From contig CAVRUZ010000002.1 in the NCBI GenBank assembly GCA_963724495.1, positions 62,001 through 126,000 on the forward strand: DNA of 64,000 nucleotides, given 5' to 3'. This document shows, one piece after another, positions 10,145-19,544 of the stretch (position 1 is the stretch's first letter; each line of letters opens with the position of its first letter). The notes under the pieces were generated by a model. It made no database searches and was not told the DNA's origin. It saw nothing but the letters and a program-made list of their open reading frames with translations. This DNA comes from CAVRUZ01 sp963724495. Its GTDB lineage: Bacteria > Actinomycetota > Actinomycetes > Propionibacteriales > DAIQRJ01. Position numbers and translations under genes: made by a program.

Positions 10145-10471
10145 ATGACCTACATCATCGCCGAGCCCTGCGTCGATCTTAAGGATCGCGCCTGCGTGGA
10201 CGAGTGCCCCGTCGACTGCATCTACGAGGGCGACCGGATGCTCTACATCCACCCCGACGAGTGTGTCGACTGCGGTGCCTGCGAACCGGTCTGCCCCGTC
10301 GAGGCGATCTTCTACGAGGACGACGTCCCGTCGCAGTGGAAGGACTACTACGCCGCCAACGTCGACTTCTTCGGCGAGGTCGGATCTCCTGGCGGAGCGC
10401 AGAAGACCGGCCCGATCCCGGGCGACCATCCCCTCGTGGCGGCCTTGCCACCCCAGGAACACGACGAGTGA
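10145..10471 (+). CDS. fdxA: 7Fe-8S-type ferredoxin
   Basis: Soluble electron carrier of 108 residues. Cys 9, 17, 21 and 25 followed by the canonical CVDCGACEPVCP (Cys 40, 43, 46, 50) fit the seven-iron ferredoxin family (FdxA/FdxC of actinobacteria). The C-terminal ~55 residues are the usual family extension. The start is fixed by a strong GGAGGAGGA a few bases upstream. Its stop overlaps the GTG of the aminotransferase gene (GTGA), so the two are translationally coupled, the same order as in mycobacteria. A TACTAA -10-like hexamer lies at about 10114. Confidence 0.93.
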   Translation: MTYIIAEPCVDLKDRACVDECPVDCIYEGDRMLYIHPDECVDCGACEPVCPVEAIFYEDDVPSQWKDYYAANVDFFGEVGSPGGAQKTGPIPGDHPLVAALPPQEHDE

Positions 10472-11628
10472 CGACGCTCGTCGGGGGATCGGGCGGAGCG
10501 CACGGGGAGGGCTCCCCGGTCCGCCGACGCTTCGGTGTGCCGGACCTGCCTGACTTTCCCTGGGACACGCTCGCTGCCGCCCGGACGGTGGCCGCGGCCC
10601 ATCCCGACGGCATCGTCGACCTTTCCGTCGGCACTCCGGTCGATCCGACCCCCGAGCCGATCCAGGCGGCACTCGCCGCCGCGGCCAACGCTCCCGGCTA
10701 TCCCACGACAACGGGTCCGGAGTCGCTGCGCCAGGCGATCGTCGACTACCTCGTCCGGTCAGCCGCGTCCGTGCCGCTCAGCACGTCGCAGGTGCTGCCC
10801 ACGATCGGCTCCAAGGAGCTCGTCGCCACCCTGCCCTGGCAGCTCGGGCTCGGGCCTGACGACACGATCGTGCTTCCCGAACTGGCCTACCCCACCTACG
10901 CGGTCGGGGCCCAGCTCGCCGGTTGCCGGGTGATCGCGAGTGACCGGCCGCAGGACCTCGACGACCCGTCGATCGCCCTGGTGTGGGTCAACTCGCCGAG
11001 CAACCCGTCCGGGCGGATCGCTCCCGCCGCCGAGTTGACCGACCTCGTGACCTGGGCCCGGGCACACGACGCGCTGCTGGTCAGCGACGAGTGCTACCTG
11101 CCGTTCGCGTTCACCGCACCAGCCACCTCCGTGCTCTCACCTGAGGTCAACGACGGCACGGTCGACCACCTGCTCGCCGTGCACTCGATGTCGAAGCGCT
11201 CCAACCTCGCGGGATACCGGGCGGGCTTCGTGGCGGGCGACCAGGCCGTCGTCGACGCGCTGCTGGCCGTGCGCAAGCAGTCCGGCTTCCTCGTGCCGGA
11301 TCCCGTCCAGGTAGCGATGGCGGCCGCAGTGGCCGACGAGCGGCATGTGGACGAACAGCGGACGCGGTACGCAGCACGACGCGACGTGCTCGCTCCCGCG
11401 CTGCAAGCGGCAGGATTCACGCTCGACCACTCCGAGGGCGCCCTGTACCTGTGGTGCACGAGGGGCGTCGACAGTGCCGCCACCGTCGACTGGCTTGCGG
11501 AGCGGGGGATCCTGGTGGCGCCCGGAACCTTCTACGGTGCCGCTGGTGCCCGTCACGTCCGCGTCGCTCTCACCGCAACCGACGAGCGGATCGACGCGGC
11601 GGCGCGGCGCCTGCAGCAACACAGCTGA
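10468..11628 (+). CDS. dapC: Succinyldiaminopimelate transaminase, actinobacterial type
   Basis: PLP-dependent class I/II aminotransferase of 386 residues, assigned to the DapC step of the succinylase branch of lysine/diaminopimelate synthesis. Visible are VDLSVGTPVDPTP at the N-terminus, NSPSNPSGR, the VSDECY strand and the PLP-lysine motif SMSKRSNLAGYRAGF. The GTG at 10468 is chosen because it overlaps the ferredoxin stop. The closeness of dapD and dapE in this window supports the role. A general aminotransferase function cannot be excluded from sequence alone. Confidence 0.8.
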   Translation: MTTLVGGSGGAHGEGSPVRRRFGVPDLPDFPWDTLAAARTVAAAHPDGIVDLSVGTPVDPTPEPIQAALAAAANAPGYPTTTGPESLRQAIVDYLVRSAASVPLSTSQVLPTIGSKELVATLPWQLGLGPDDTIVLPELAYPTYAVGAQLAGCRVIASDRPQDLDDPSIALVWVNSPSNPSGRIAPAAELTDLVTWARAHDALLVSDECYLPFAFTAPATSVLSPEVNDGTVDHLLAVHSMSKRSNLAGYRAGFVAGDQAVVDALLAVRKQSGFLVPDPVQVAMAAAVADERHVDEQRTRYAARRDVLAPALQAAGFTLDHSEGALYLWCTRGVDSAATVDWLAERGILVAPGTFYGAAGARHVRVALTATDERIDAAARRLQQHS

Positions 11629-11708
11629 CCACCCGGTTCCGTCATCCCCGGGCGGAGCGGCCACAATCACGACCGGCGGCACGACAAGGTGCCAGGTTTG
11701 GAGGAACC

Positions 11709-12989
<1,281 letters not shown>

Positions 12990-13973
12990 GGAAACGCTGC
13001 GTTGGCGGGCCCGCCCGCCGTGCCCGGCGCCGACATGCAGCGACACCGGACAGATCTGGACACAGTCGGCCATAGCGGTCGGCCGGACGGCGCGGTTGCA
13101 TGTTTCGCGGGCTCAGCGGCTGTCCCAGCGTGATCACGACCGCCGTCTCCGGCGCCAGCGAGTCGGGGCGCCAGCCGCCGTCGACCGTCCACGTCCGCCC
13201 CGACGTGCTCACGCTGGTGATCGGCGCCTGACCGGTGTTGCCGATCGCCCACGCGGCCACGGCCCACCGGGCCGCGGCGGCCGAGGTCGCAGGCCCTGGG
13301 CGTGAGCTGATCTTCACGGTGACGCGGTCGCCCACGGGCGTGGCCGCGAAGCCGAACGCATCGGTGAGCTCGTCGGCAACCTGGCCCGTGGTCCAGTTCC
13401 CGGGGTCGCTCATCTTCGTGCACGTGAATGCCGCCGGAGTCTCGCCGGTGAGCGCCGAGGCGAGCGACCGCGACCGCGACTCGTGCTGGGCGTAGGCGTC
13501 CCCGCGGGCCGAGATCTGCACCCGCTGCGCGGCGTCGGTGATCGACATCGTCGTGTACCCGGCGATCCGCGCCAGCGCCGTATAGAACTTGTCGGTGGCA
13601 TAGAGAGGGTCCTGCAGCTGCTCCTCAGTTCCCCACCCCATGCTGGGCCGCTGCTGGAACAACCCCACCGAGTCGGCGTGGCCGTGATCGAGGTTCTCCA
13701 GGTCGCTCTCCTGCAGGGCGGTGGCCAGCGCGATCGTGGCAGCCCGCGGTGGAAGGTCGTGCCGGATCGAGCTCGCGGCGATCAGGGTGGCGTACCGGGT
13801 CTGGTCGGCCGACAGGTGCGCGGTGCCGCCCGCGGCGGTGGCCGTGCAGGTGTTGCGGCGGGCGAGCTCGTCGCCGAGGCCGGTCGTGTACAGGGCGATG
13901 CCGACGACCACGACCAGCGCCGCCGCCGCAGTGGCAACGATCCAGCCCCGCCGCGCCTTGCGGCGGGATGGGC

Positions 13974-14948
13974 TCACGCGTGCAGCGCGGGGTTGAGGGC
14001 GATGCCGGGTCCGGTCCGCGCGAGCACCTCCACCCTCCCGGTGACCGAGTGCCGGCGGAAGAGCATCCCGGCCTGGCCGGACAGGTCGCTGGCCTTCACC
14101 ACCTCGCCGTCGGGCCTGGTGACCTTCGTGCCGGCGGTGACGTAGCAGCCGGCCTCCACCACGCAGTCGTCTCCGAGGCTGATACCGATGCCGGCGTTGG
14201 CGCCGATCAGGCACCGGCTGCCGAGCGTGACCTGCTCGGTGCCACCGCCCGACAGCGTCCCCATCAGCGAGCTGCCCGCGCCGATGTCGGAGTCGGCTCC
14301 GACCACCGATCCCTGGGTGATCCGGCCCTCCACCATGCAGGGGCCGAGCGTGCCCGCGTTGAAGTTCACGAAGCCGGGCTGCATCACCGTGGTGCCGGGA
14401 GCCAGGTAGGCGCCGAGTCGCACGCGGTCGGCGTCGGCGATGCGCACGCCCGACGGCACCACGTAGTCGGTCATCCGCGGGAACTTGTCGACGCCGTACA
14501 CCGCGACCTGGATGCCGGCCGCCCTGAGCCGCAGTCTGATCTCCTCGAACTCCGTGACCGGGCACGGCCCGGCCGAGGTCCACGCCACGTTCGGCAGGAC
14601 GCCGAAGATCCCGTCGAGGGCGACCTCGCGCGGGCGGACCAGGCGATGGGAGAGCAGGTGCAGGCGCAGATAGGCGTCTTCCGTGCTCGCCGGTGGTGAG
14701 TCGAGGTCGATGTCGACGGTGACCACCGCGCTGTGCACCTGGCGCAGGTCGTCGACGGTCTCGGCGGCGGTGAGGCCGGTGGGCGGTACGTCGTCGTCGG
14801 GCCGGACACCCAGAGCCGGGTGCGGGAACCAGACGTCGAGCACGGTCCCGTCCTCGGTCGTGGTGGCGAGCCCGTGCGCCCAGGCACGACGGCTGGTAGC
14901 GGTCCCGGGCGGCTCGGCTTGGGGGATGGGCGAGGTCGGCGCGGTCAC
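13974..14948 (-). CDS. dapD: 2,3,4,5-tetrahydropyridine-2,6-dicarboxylate N-succinyltransferase
   Basis: Succinylates tetrahydrodipicolinate in lysine/meso-DAP synthesis; trimeric left-handed beta-helix enzyme. 324 residues, the long actinobacterial form with an N-terminal globular domain (RRAWAHGLATTTEDGTVLDV). Hexapeptide-repeat turns run through the middle: GVRIADADRVRLGAYLAPGT, NFNAGTLGPCMVEGRI and GSVVGADSDIGAGSS. The N-terminal part and RRHSVTGRVEV near the C-terminus match the family. It is divergent from dapE with about 90 bases between, so both may share one promoter region. It is followed by the overlapping transglycosylase-like gene. Confidence 0.94.
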   Translation of the reverse strand: MTAPTSPIPQAEPPGTATSRRAWAHGLATTTEDGTVLDVWFPHPALGVRPDDDVPPTGLTAAETVDDLRQVHSAVVTVDIDLDSPPASTEDAYLRLHLLSHRLVRPREVALDGIFGVLPNVAWTSAGPCPVTEFEEIRLRLRAAGIQVAVYGVDKFPRMTDYVVPSGVRIADADRVRLGAYLAPGTTVMQPGFVNFNAGTLGPCMVEGRITQGSVVGADSDIGAGSSLMGTLSGGGTEQVTLGSRCLIGANAGIGISLGDDCVVEAGCYVTAGTKVTRPDGEVVKASDLSGQAGMLFRRHSVTGRVEVLARTGPGIALNPALHA

Positions 14949-15037
14949 GCGCCAAGACTGCCAGTCGGGGGCCAGCGGGCAGGCACCCCGGACCGGGCGG
15001 TCGCCGGAACGTGTCGCTCGTGGGCGAGAATCGGCGC

Positions 15038-16213
15038 GTGCCGACCACTCCCTCTCCCGCCAGCCCTTCCACTGACACAGACTCCGGGCCGGGAGTGCTG
15101 GACCTGTCGCTCGACGTGGTCGACCTGACCGCCGCGCTGGTGAACGTTCCGTCGGTGAGCCGGGCAGAGCAGCAGCTGGCCGACCTCGTCGATGCTGCCC
15201 TGCGGCGCCTGGCCCACCTCGACGTGACCCGGATCGGGAACACCGTGGTGGCCCGGACGTCCCTCGGCCGCAGCCGGCGGGTGGTCCTGGCCGGTCACCT
15301 CGACACGGTCCCGCCGGCCGACAACCAGCGTGCGGTGTTCACCGACGGCCACGCCGACGGTCGGCACCTGGCGGGTCTCGGCAGCTGTGACATGAAGGGC
15401 GGAGTCGCGATCCTGCTGAAACTGGCGGCGTCTGTTCCTGACCCGGACGTCGACGTGACCTACCTGTTCTACGAGTGCGAGGAGATCGAGGCTCCGGCCA
15501 ACGGGTTGTACAAGCTGGCGGCGTCGAACCCCGACCTGCTGGCCGGCGACTTCGCCGTGCTGGCCGAACCGACCGATGGCGTCGTCGAAGGCGGCTGCCA
15601 GGGCTCACTGCACGTGGAGGTCACCGTGCCCGGGGTGCGGGCCCACAGCGCGCGCGGCTGGATGGGCAGCAACGCCATCCACGAGGCCGGCGACGTTCTC
15701 CGGCGGCTGGCCGGCTACCACTCGGCTCGCCCGGTCGTGGACGGGCTGGTGTTCCGGGAGGGACTCAACGCCGTCTCGATCACCGGCGGAGTCGCGGGCA
15801 ACGTGATCCCGGATGCCTGCACGATCGGGATCAACTTCCGCTACGCGCCCGACCGCACGCCCGAGGCGGCCGAGGCCCACCTGCGCGACCTGCTGGCGCC
15901 CTACGACGTCGTGGTCAAGGACAACGTGGCCGGGGCCTCACCTGGGTTGGACCGCCCGGCGGCCGCCGACTTCGTCCGCGCGATCGGCGGCACGGTTCGA
16001 GCGAAGTTCGGCTGGACAGATGTCGCGCGCTTCGCCGCGCTGGGCATCCCCGCGGTGAACTACGGACCCGGGGACCCCTCGCTCGCGCACTCCGCCGGCG
16101 AGTTCGTTCCGGTGTCCCAGCTGGTGGAGTGCGAGGCGTCGCTGCGGCGCTGGCTGGCTGCGCCGACCGGGTCATCCGGGATACAAGCCGACTCGGCAGA
16201 GGGCACCAGATGA
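15038..16213 (+). CDS. dapE: Succinyl-diaminopimelate desuccinylase
   Basis: Zn-dependent M20 peptidase-family enzyme that removes succinate from N-succinyl-LL-DAP. Metal and catalytic blocks are visible: VLAGHLDTVPPADN, GLGSCDMKGG, YECEEIEAPANGL (catalytic Glu-Glu pair), LAEPTDGVVEGGCQG, the dimerisation-domain RAHSARGWMGSNAIH, and the terminal metal His in SLAHSAGEFV. GTG 15038 is preferred over GTG 15011 because GAGAAT (15026-15031), a good -10 hexamer, would place the transcription start on it (leaderless). 391 residues. It overlaps the next gene by ATGA. Confidence 0.92.
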   Translation: MPTTPSPASPSTDTDSGPGVLDLSLDVVDLTAALVNVPSVSRAEQQLADLVDAALRRLAHLDVTRIGNTVVARTSLGRSRRVVLAGHLDTVPPADNQRAVFTDGHADGRHLAGLGSCDMKGGVAILLKLAASVPDPDVDVTYLFYECEEIEAPANGLYKLAASNPDLLAGDFAVLAEPTDGVVEGGCQGSLHVEVTVPGVRAHSARGWMGSNAIHEAGDVLRRLAGYHSARPVVDGLVFREGLNAVSITGGVAGNVIPDACTIGINFRYAPDRTPEAAEAHLRDLLAPYDVVVKDNVAGASPGLDRPAAADFVRAIGGTVRAKFGWTDVARFAALGIPAVNYGPGDPSLAHSAGEFVPVSQLVECEASLRRWLAAPTGSSGIQADSAEGTR

Positions 16214-17007
16214 CCGAGCCCACCGGCGACCAGCACGACGACCGGCGACAGATCGGACCGGTCCAGGTGCGGGGCGGCCAGCAGGGTCGCGGGACGACCG
16301 ATCAGCACCTCCTCGACTCCCGTGGTGCGTCCGACTGGGTGCACACCGACACCTGGCGGGTGCTGCGCATCCAGTCGGAGTTCGTCGAGGGCTTCGGTGC
16401 GCTCGCCGAACTCGGGCCGGCGATCTCGGTGTTCGGCTCGGCCCGCACCCAGCGGGACAGCCCCGAGTACCTGCTCGGCGTGGCTCTCGGAAAGGCCTTG
16501 GTAGCAAGAGGATTCGCGGTGATCACCGGTGGTGGGCCGGGAGCGATGGAGGCCGCCAACCGTGGTGCGAAGGAGGCAGGCGGCCGATCGGTCGGTCTCG
16601 GGATCGAGCTCCCGTTCGAGTCAGGTCTCAACCCCTACGTGGATCTCGGCATGAACTTCCGGTACTTCTTCGCCCGCAAGACCATGTTCGTCAAGTACGC
16701 ACAGGGATTCGTGGCGTTGCCGGGCGGGTTCGGCACCCTGGACGAGGTCTTCGAGGCAGTGACCCTCGTGCAGACGGAGAAGGTCACCTGGTTCCCGATC
16801 GTGCTCATGGGCACTCGCTACTGGGACGGGCTGGTGGGCTGGCTGCGCGAGACGATGCTGGCCGAGGGCAAGGTGAACGCCGCCGACCTCGAGCTGGTCC
16901 ATGTCACCGACGACGTCGAGGAGACCGCCGAGATCATGGCGCAGGCACGCCGCCGGCACGAGGCGTCGCCGGCCGACAACCTCGCCGACCCGAAGGACCT
17001 CGAGTAG
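16210..17007 (+). CDS. LOG-family (TIGR00730) nucleotide phosphoribohydrolase-like protein
   Basis: 265 residues with the Rossmann-like LOG fold: GFAVITGGGPGAMEAANRGA and the signature PGGFGTLDEVFE. Family members hydrolyse cytokinin nucleotides or other nucleoside 5'-monophosphates to free base plus ribose phosphate; the substrate of this one is not evident. The ATG overlaps the dapE stop by 4 bases, so it is co-transcribed, matching the dapE-LOG order of mycobacteria. The N-terminal ~50 residues (hydrophilic, Gln/Arg/Asp-rich) are not part of the fold. Confidence 0.88.
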   Translation: MTEPTGDQHDDRRQIGPVQVRGGQQGRGTTDQHLLDSRGASDWVHTDTWRVLRIQSEFVEGFGALAELGPAISVFGSARTQRDSPEYLLGVALGKALVARGFAVITGGGPGAMEAANRGAKEAGGRSVGLGIELPFESGLNPYVDLGMNFRYFFARKTMFVKYAQGFVALPGGFGTLDEVFEAVTLVQTEKVTWFPIVLMGTRYWDGLVGWLRETMLAEGKVNAADLELVHVTDDVEETAEIMAQARRRHEASPADNLADPKDLE

Positions 17008-17040
17008 ACGCCCACGCGACGTCGCTTGGGCGCGCCGTGG

Positions 17041-17979
17041 TCACACGAGCCCGCGCAGGTTCACCGCGGGCTGGCGGTCGCCGGTGATCGCGGCCACCAT
17101 CGCGAGGGTCTGGCGCGTCTCCGCGACCTCGTGGGCGCGGAAGACCCGCGCACCGAGATACGCGCAGACCGCTGTGGTGGCGAGCGTTCCGGGCAACCGC
17201 TGCGCCGGCGGCAGCGCGAGTGTCTCGCCGATGAAGTCCTTGTGGCTCACGGCGACGAGGACCGGCCAGCCGGTGGCGACGAGCTCGCCCAACCGGCGGG
17301 TGACCTCCAGCGAATGCCGGGTGTTCTTGCCGAAGTCGTGGGTGGGGTCGACCAGGATGGCGTCGCGCCGAACGCCCGCCTCGACCGCGCGGGCGGCGAG
17401 ACCCGTGGTGGTGCGGAGCACGTCGGCCATGACGTCTGCGTAGGCGACCCGGTGCGGGTCGGTGCGGGGCGGCAACCCACCGGTGTGTGAGCAGACGAGG
17501 CCCGCTCCGTGCTGGGCGGCTGCCGAGGCGACCTCGGGGTCGTGGCCGGACCAGGTGTCGTTCACGAGGTCGGCCCCGGCTGCGCAGAGCCGGTCGGCAA
17601 CGCTGGCCCGCCAGGTGTCGACGGACAGGATCAGGGAGGGGTACCGGTCGCGAGCCAGGGCGACGAAGTCGACCGTGCGGGCCAGTTCCTCCGCCTCGTC
17701 CACGTGGGTGCCCTGCCCGGCGCGGATGCCGCCGATGTCGACGATGTCGGCGCCCTCGGCCACCACCCGGTCGAGCCTTGCCAGCGCGGGCGCAAGACCG
17801 AACGTCGCGCCGCCGTCGTAGAAGGAGTCCGGCGTTCGGTTGACGATCGCCATCACCGCGTGGTTGCCCGGCGCGAACGCCCGTTCGCGCAGCACCAACG
17901 TCCCCGGCACGTGCGGGGCATGCTCGGCAGCAGTCTCCGGAACGCCCGTCTCCGCAGCTCCACGACTCTCGGCAGGCAT
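17041..17979 (-). CDS. folP2: Dihydropteroate-synthase homologue of the FolP2 type
   Basis: 312 residues with a TIM-barrel pterin-binding fold. The pterin site reads MAIVNRTPDSFYDGG, and further blocks are VDIGGIRAGQGT, LSVDTWRASVA and DPTHDFGKNTRHSLEV. Canonical DHPS enzymes have NVTPDSFSDGG and an SRK-x-F/SRKRF loop; here the last reads SHKDFIG, so key pABA/pterin positions differ. Mycobacterial FolP2 shows the same changes and is reported not to act as a normal DHPS, so folate synthesis should not be assumed. ATG 17979 is chosen; ATG 17997 is an alternative. The position next to LOG and the DivIVA-like gene matches mycobacteria, except that no gpgS lies between. Confidence 0.85.
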   Translation of the reverse strand: MPAESRGAAETGVPETAAEHAPHVPGTLVLRERAFAPGNHAVMAIVNRTPDSFYDGGATFGLAPALARLDRVVAEGADIVDIGGIRAGQGTHVDEAEELARTVDFVALARDRYPSLILSVDTWRASVADRLCAAGADLVNDTWSGHDPEVASAAAQHGAGLVCSHTGGLPPRTDPHRVAYADVMADVLRTTTGLAARAVEAGVRRDAILVDPTHDFGKNTRHSLEVTRRLGELVATGWPVLVAVSHKDFIGETLALPPAQRLPGTLATTAVCAYLGARVFRAHEVAETRQTLAMVAAITGDRQPAVNLRGLV

Positions 17980-18058
17980 GGCCCGATCCAACCGCATCGC
18001 CACCCGGCCGACCGACGAAGCCGCGAGCCAGCTCTGCGCTCGCGGTCGGACCTGCTTT

Positions 18059-18135
18059 CCCTGAAAACGTGTGTCCAGACAGCGATCCGGGCTCGCAGGC
18101 AGGCGAATAGGCCAACCAGACACCACTGTTCAGGG
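18059..18135. repeat. Inverted pair of a CCTGAAAA..GTGTCCAG motif
   Basis: Arm 1 (18059-18080) contains CCTGAAAACGTGTGTCCAG. Arm 2 (18116-18135) carries the imperfect reverse complement (CCAGACACC..TTCAGGG), with about 35 bases between. A closely related pair occurs at 63873-63947. Both lie in intergenic DNA next to gene starts, so a dispersed repeat or a regulator site are both possible. Confidence 0.5.
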
Positions 18136-18198
18136 ACTGGCGGAGTGCAGCCTGCGGTGTCGCCCCTCGCCGGACGACCCCGTGGAAGGATGCGCCGC

Positions 18199-18498
18199 AT
18201 GGGGTGGCTGGTGCTGGCGCTGTTGATTCTCGTGATGGGCGTGGCGCTCGCCCTGGTCGTGTCGCGTACCGGGTCGGCCAGCCTGCCGTCGATAGCGTCG
18301 GAGCGGCGGGAGGTGTCCCTTCCGGGCACCGGTCCGATCACCTCGACCGACCTGGCCCGCGTCCGCTTCACCCAGACGTTGCGTGGCTATGCACCCGACG
18401 AGGTCGACGACCTGCTGGAGCGACTGCGCGCCCAGTTCGAGGAAGCGGAGGGCGACCCGGCGAGGAGAGCCCCGCAGGAGCGCAGGCGTCGCTCGTGA
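18199..18498 (+). CDS. Small membrane protein with DivIVA-type motif
   Basis: 99 residues: one N-terminal membrane span (WLVLALLILVMGVALALVV), a short linker, then FTQTLRGYAPDEVDDLLERL, which matches the conserved N-terminal DivIVA motif in which a GY-x-x-x-EVD sequence precedes a coiled coil. The tail is short and Arg-rich. It is the counterpart of the DivIVA-domain gene that sits between folP2/gpgS and tag in mycobacteria; a role at the membrane in division or polar growth is inference. ATG 18199 is chosen over ATG 18190 because GGAAGGA ends 8 bases before it. The stop overlaps the tag GTG. Confidence 0.8.
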   Translation: MGWLVLALLILVMGVALALVVSRTGSASLPSIASERREVSLPGTGPITSTDLARVRFTQTLRGYAPDEVDDLLERLRAQFEEAEGDPARRAPQERRRRS

Positions 18499-19127
18499 CC
18501 GGTCCGCCCGAGGCAGCCGCAGGCCCGCCGCCACCAGCCGGTCTCGTCGTCGGCGCCGACGGCCTGGCCCGCTGTTCCTGGGCCACTGGAGATCCGCTCT
18601 ATCTGGACTACCACGACGCCGAGTGGGGTCGCCCGGTCACCGATGACGTCGGCCTGTTCGAACGCCTCAGCCTCGAGGGCTTCCAGTCCGGCCTGTCCTG
18701 GCTGGTGATCCTGCGCAAGCGACCGGCGTTCCGGCGTGCGTTCGCCGACTTCGACCCCGGCGTGGTGGCGCGGTTCACCGAAGACGACACCGAGCGGCTG
18801 CTCGGTGATGCCGGGATCGTGCGGAACCGCCAGAAGATTGCCGCCACGATCGCCAACGCCCGCGTGGTGACGGAGATGGACCAACCACTGGGCACCCTGT
18901 TGTGGTCGTTCGCTCCGCAGTCGAGAAATCGGCCGAGCGGCCTGCAGGAGGTCCCTGCGGTCACCGCCGAGTCGACGGCCATGGCCAAGGCATTGCGCAA
19001 GCAGGGTTTCCGGTTTCTCGGCCCGACCACGTGCTATGCGCTGATGCAGGCGGTCGGCATGGTGGACGACCATCTCGCCGGATGCTCGGCGCCAGCCATG
19101 CCGCCACCGGGCCGCACTGGTGCATGA
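18495..19127 (+). CDS. tag: DNA-3-methyladenine glycosylase I
   Basis: Base-excision repair enzyme that removes 3-methyladenine. 210 residues with all family blocks: RCSWATGDPLYLDYHDAEWG (zinc-ligand Cys and His), GLFERLSLEGFQSGLSW, the VRNRQKI helix, GFRFLGPTTCYALMQAVGMV and the terminal DHLAGC, which supplies the remaining zinc ligands. GTG 18495 overlaps the preceding stop (GTGA). The first ~20 residues (Pro/Ala-rich) are outside the fold. The 240 bases after it hold no supported gene up to DUF3117. Confidence 0.92.
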   Translation: MTGPPEAAAGPPPPAGLVVGADGLARCSWATGDPLYLDYHDAEWGRPVTDDVGLFERLSLEGFQSGLSWLVILRKRPAFRRAFADFDPGVVARFTEDDTERLLGDAGIVRNRQKIAATIANARVVTEMDQPLGTLLWSFAPQSRNRPSGLQEVPAVTAESTAMAKALRKQGFRFLGPTTCYALMQAVGMVDDHLAGCSAPAMPPPGRTGA

Positions 19128-19332
19128 CGCAGGCCCCGACACAGGGCCGGTTCCGGTTGCGCGATGCGGCGCGGACCGAACTGGTCGCGCCATCGGCGAT
19201 AATGCTCCGCAGGATGCGGAGGCGGGCCGACGAGAGCCGGTTCGTCCGTCGCAAACGGGTGAACCCGCCCGGGAGTCCTCGCGAACCGCGTGACGTGCCG
19301 AGCCCCCCATGCCCGGTGCAACAGCTTGGTGG

Positions 19333-19346
19333 GCCGAAGCTTCGGC
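19333..19346. promoter_or_regulatory. Perfect palindrome GCCGAAGCTTCGGC before the DUF3117 gene
   Basis: A 14-bp perfect palindrome lies 26 bases upstream of the DUF3117 ATG, where a promoter would be expected. It may be an operator. No regulator can be named. Confidence 0.35.
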
Positions 19347-19371
19347 GTCACCCTAGGAAAGGGATTGCAGC

Positions 19372-19542
19372 ATGGCGGCGATGAAGCCACGGACGGGAGA
19401 CGGTCCGCTCGAGGTCACGAAGGAGGGCCGTGGCATCGTCATGCGGGTCCCGCTCGAGGGCGGGGGCCGACTCGTGGTGGAGCTCAATGCAGAGGAGGCC
19501 AGCGAGCTCGGTGACGCACTGAAGGCCGTTGTCGGCGGCTGA
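19372..19542 (+). CDS. DUF3117 protein
   Basis: 56-residue protein reading MAAMKPRTGDGPLEVTKEG, then GRGIVMRVPLEGGGRLVVEL, then NAEEASELGDALKAV. This is the very conserved actinobacterial DUF3117 family found beside tag and glgM in mycobacteria. AAAGGGA supplies a ribosome-binding site. The function is not known; a compact beta fold is likely. Its stop is 2 bases from the stop of convergent glgM. Confidence 0.9.
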   Translation: MAAMKPRTGDGPLEVTKEGRGIVMRVPLEGGGRLVVELNAEEASELGDALKAVVGG

Positions 19543-19544
19543 CG

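Noticed and set aside
14069..15243. Upstream extension of the transglycosylase-like frame through dapD
   Set aside because: dapD in the other frame is complete and conserved; the real start of the downstream gene is the GTG overlapping its stop.
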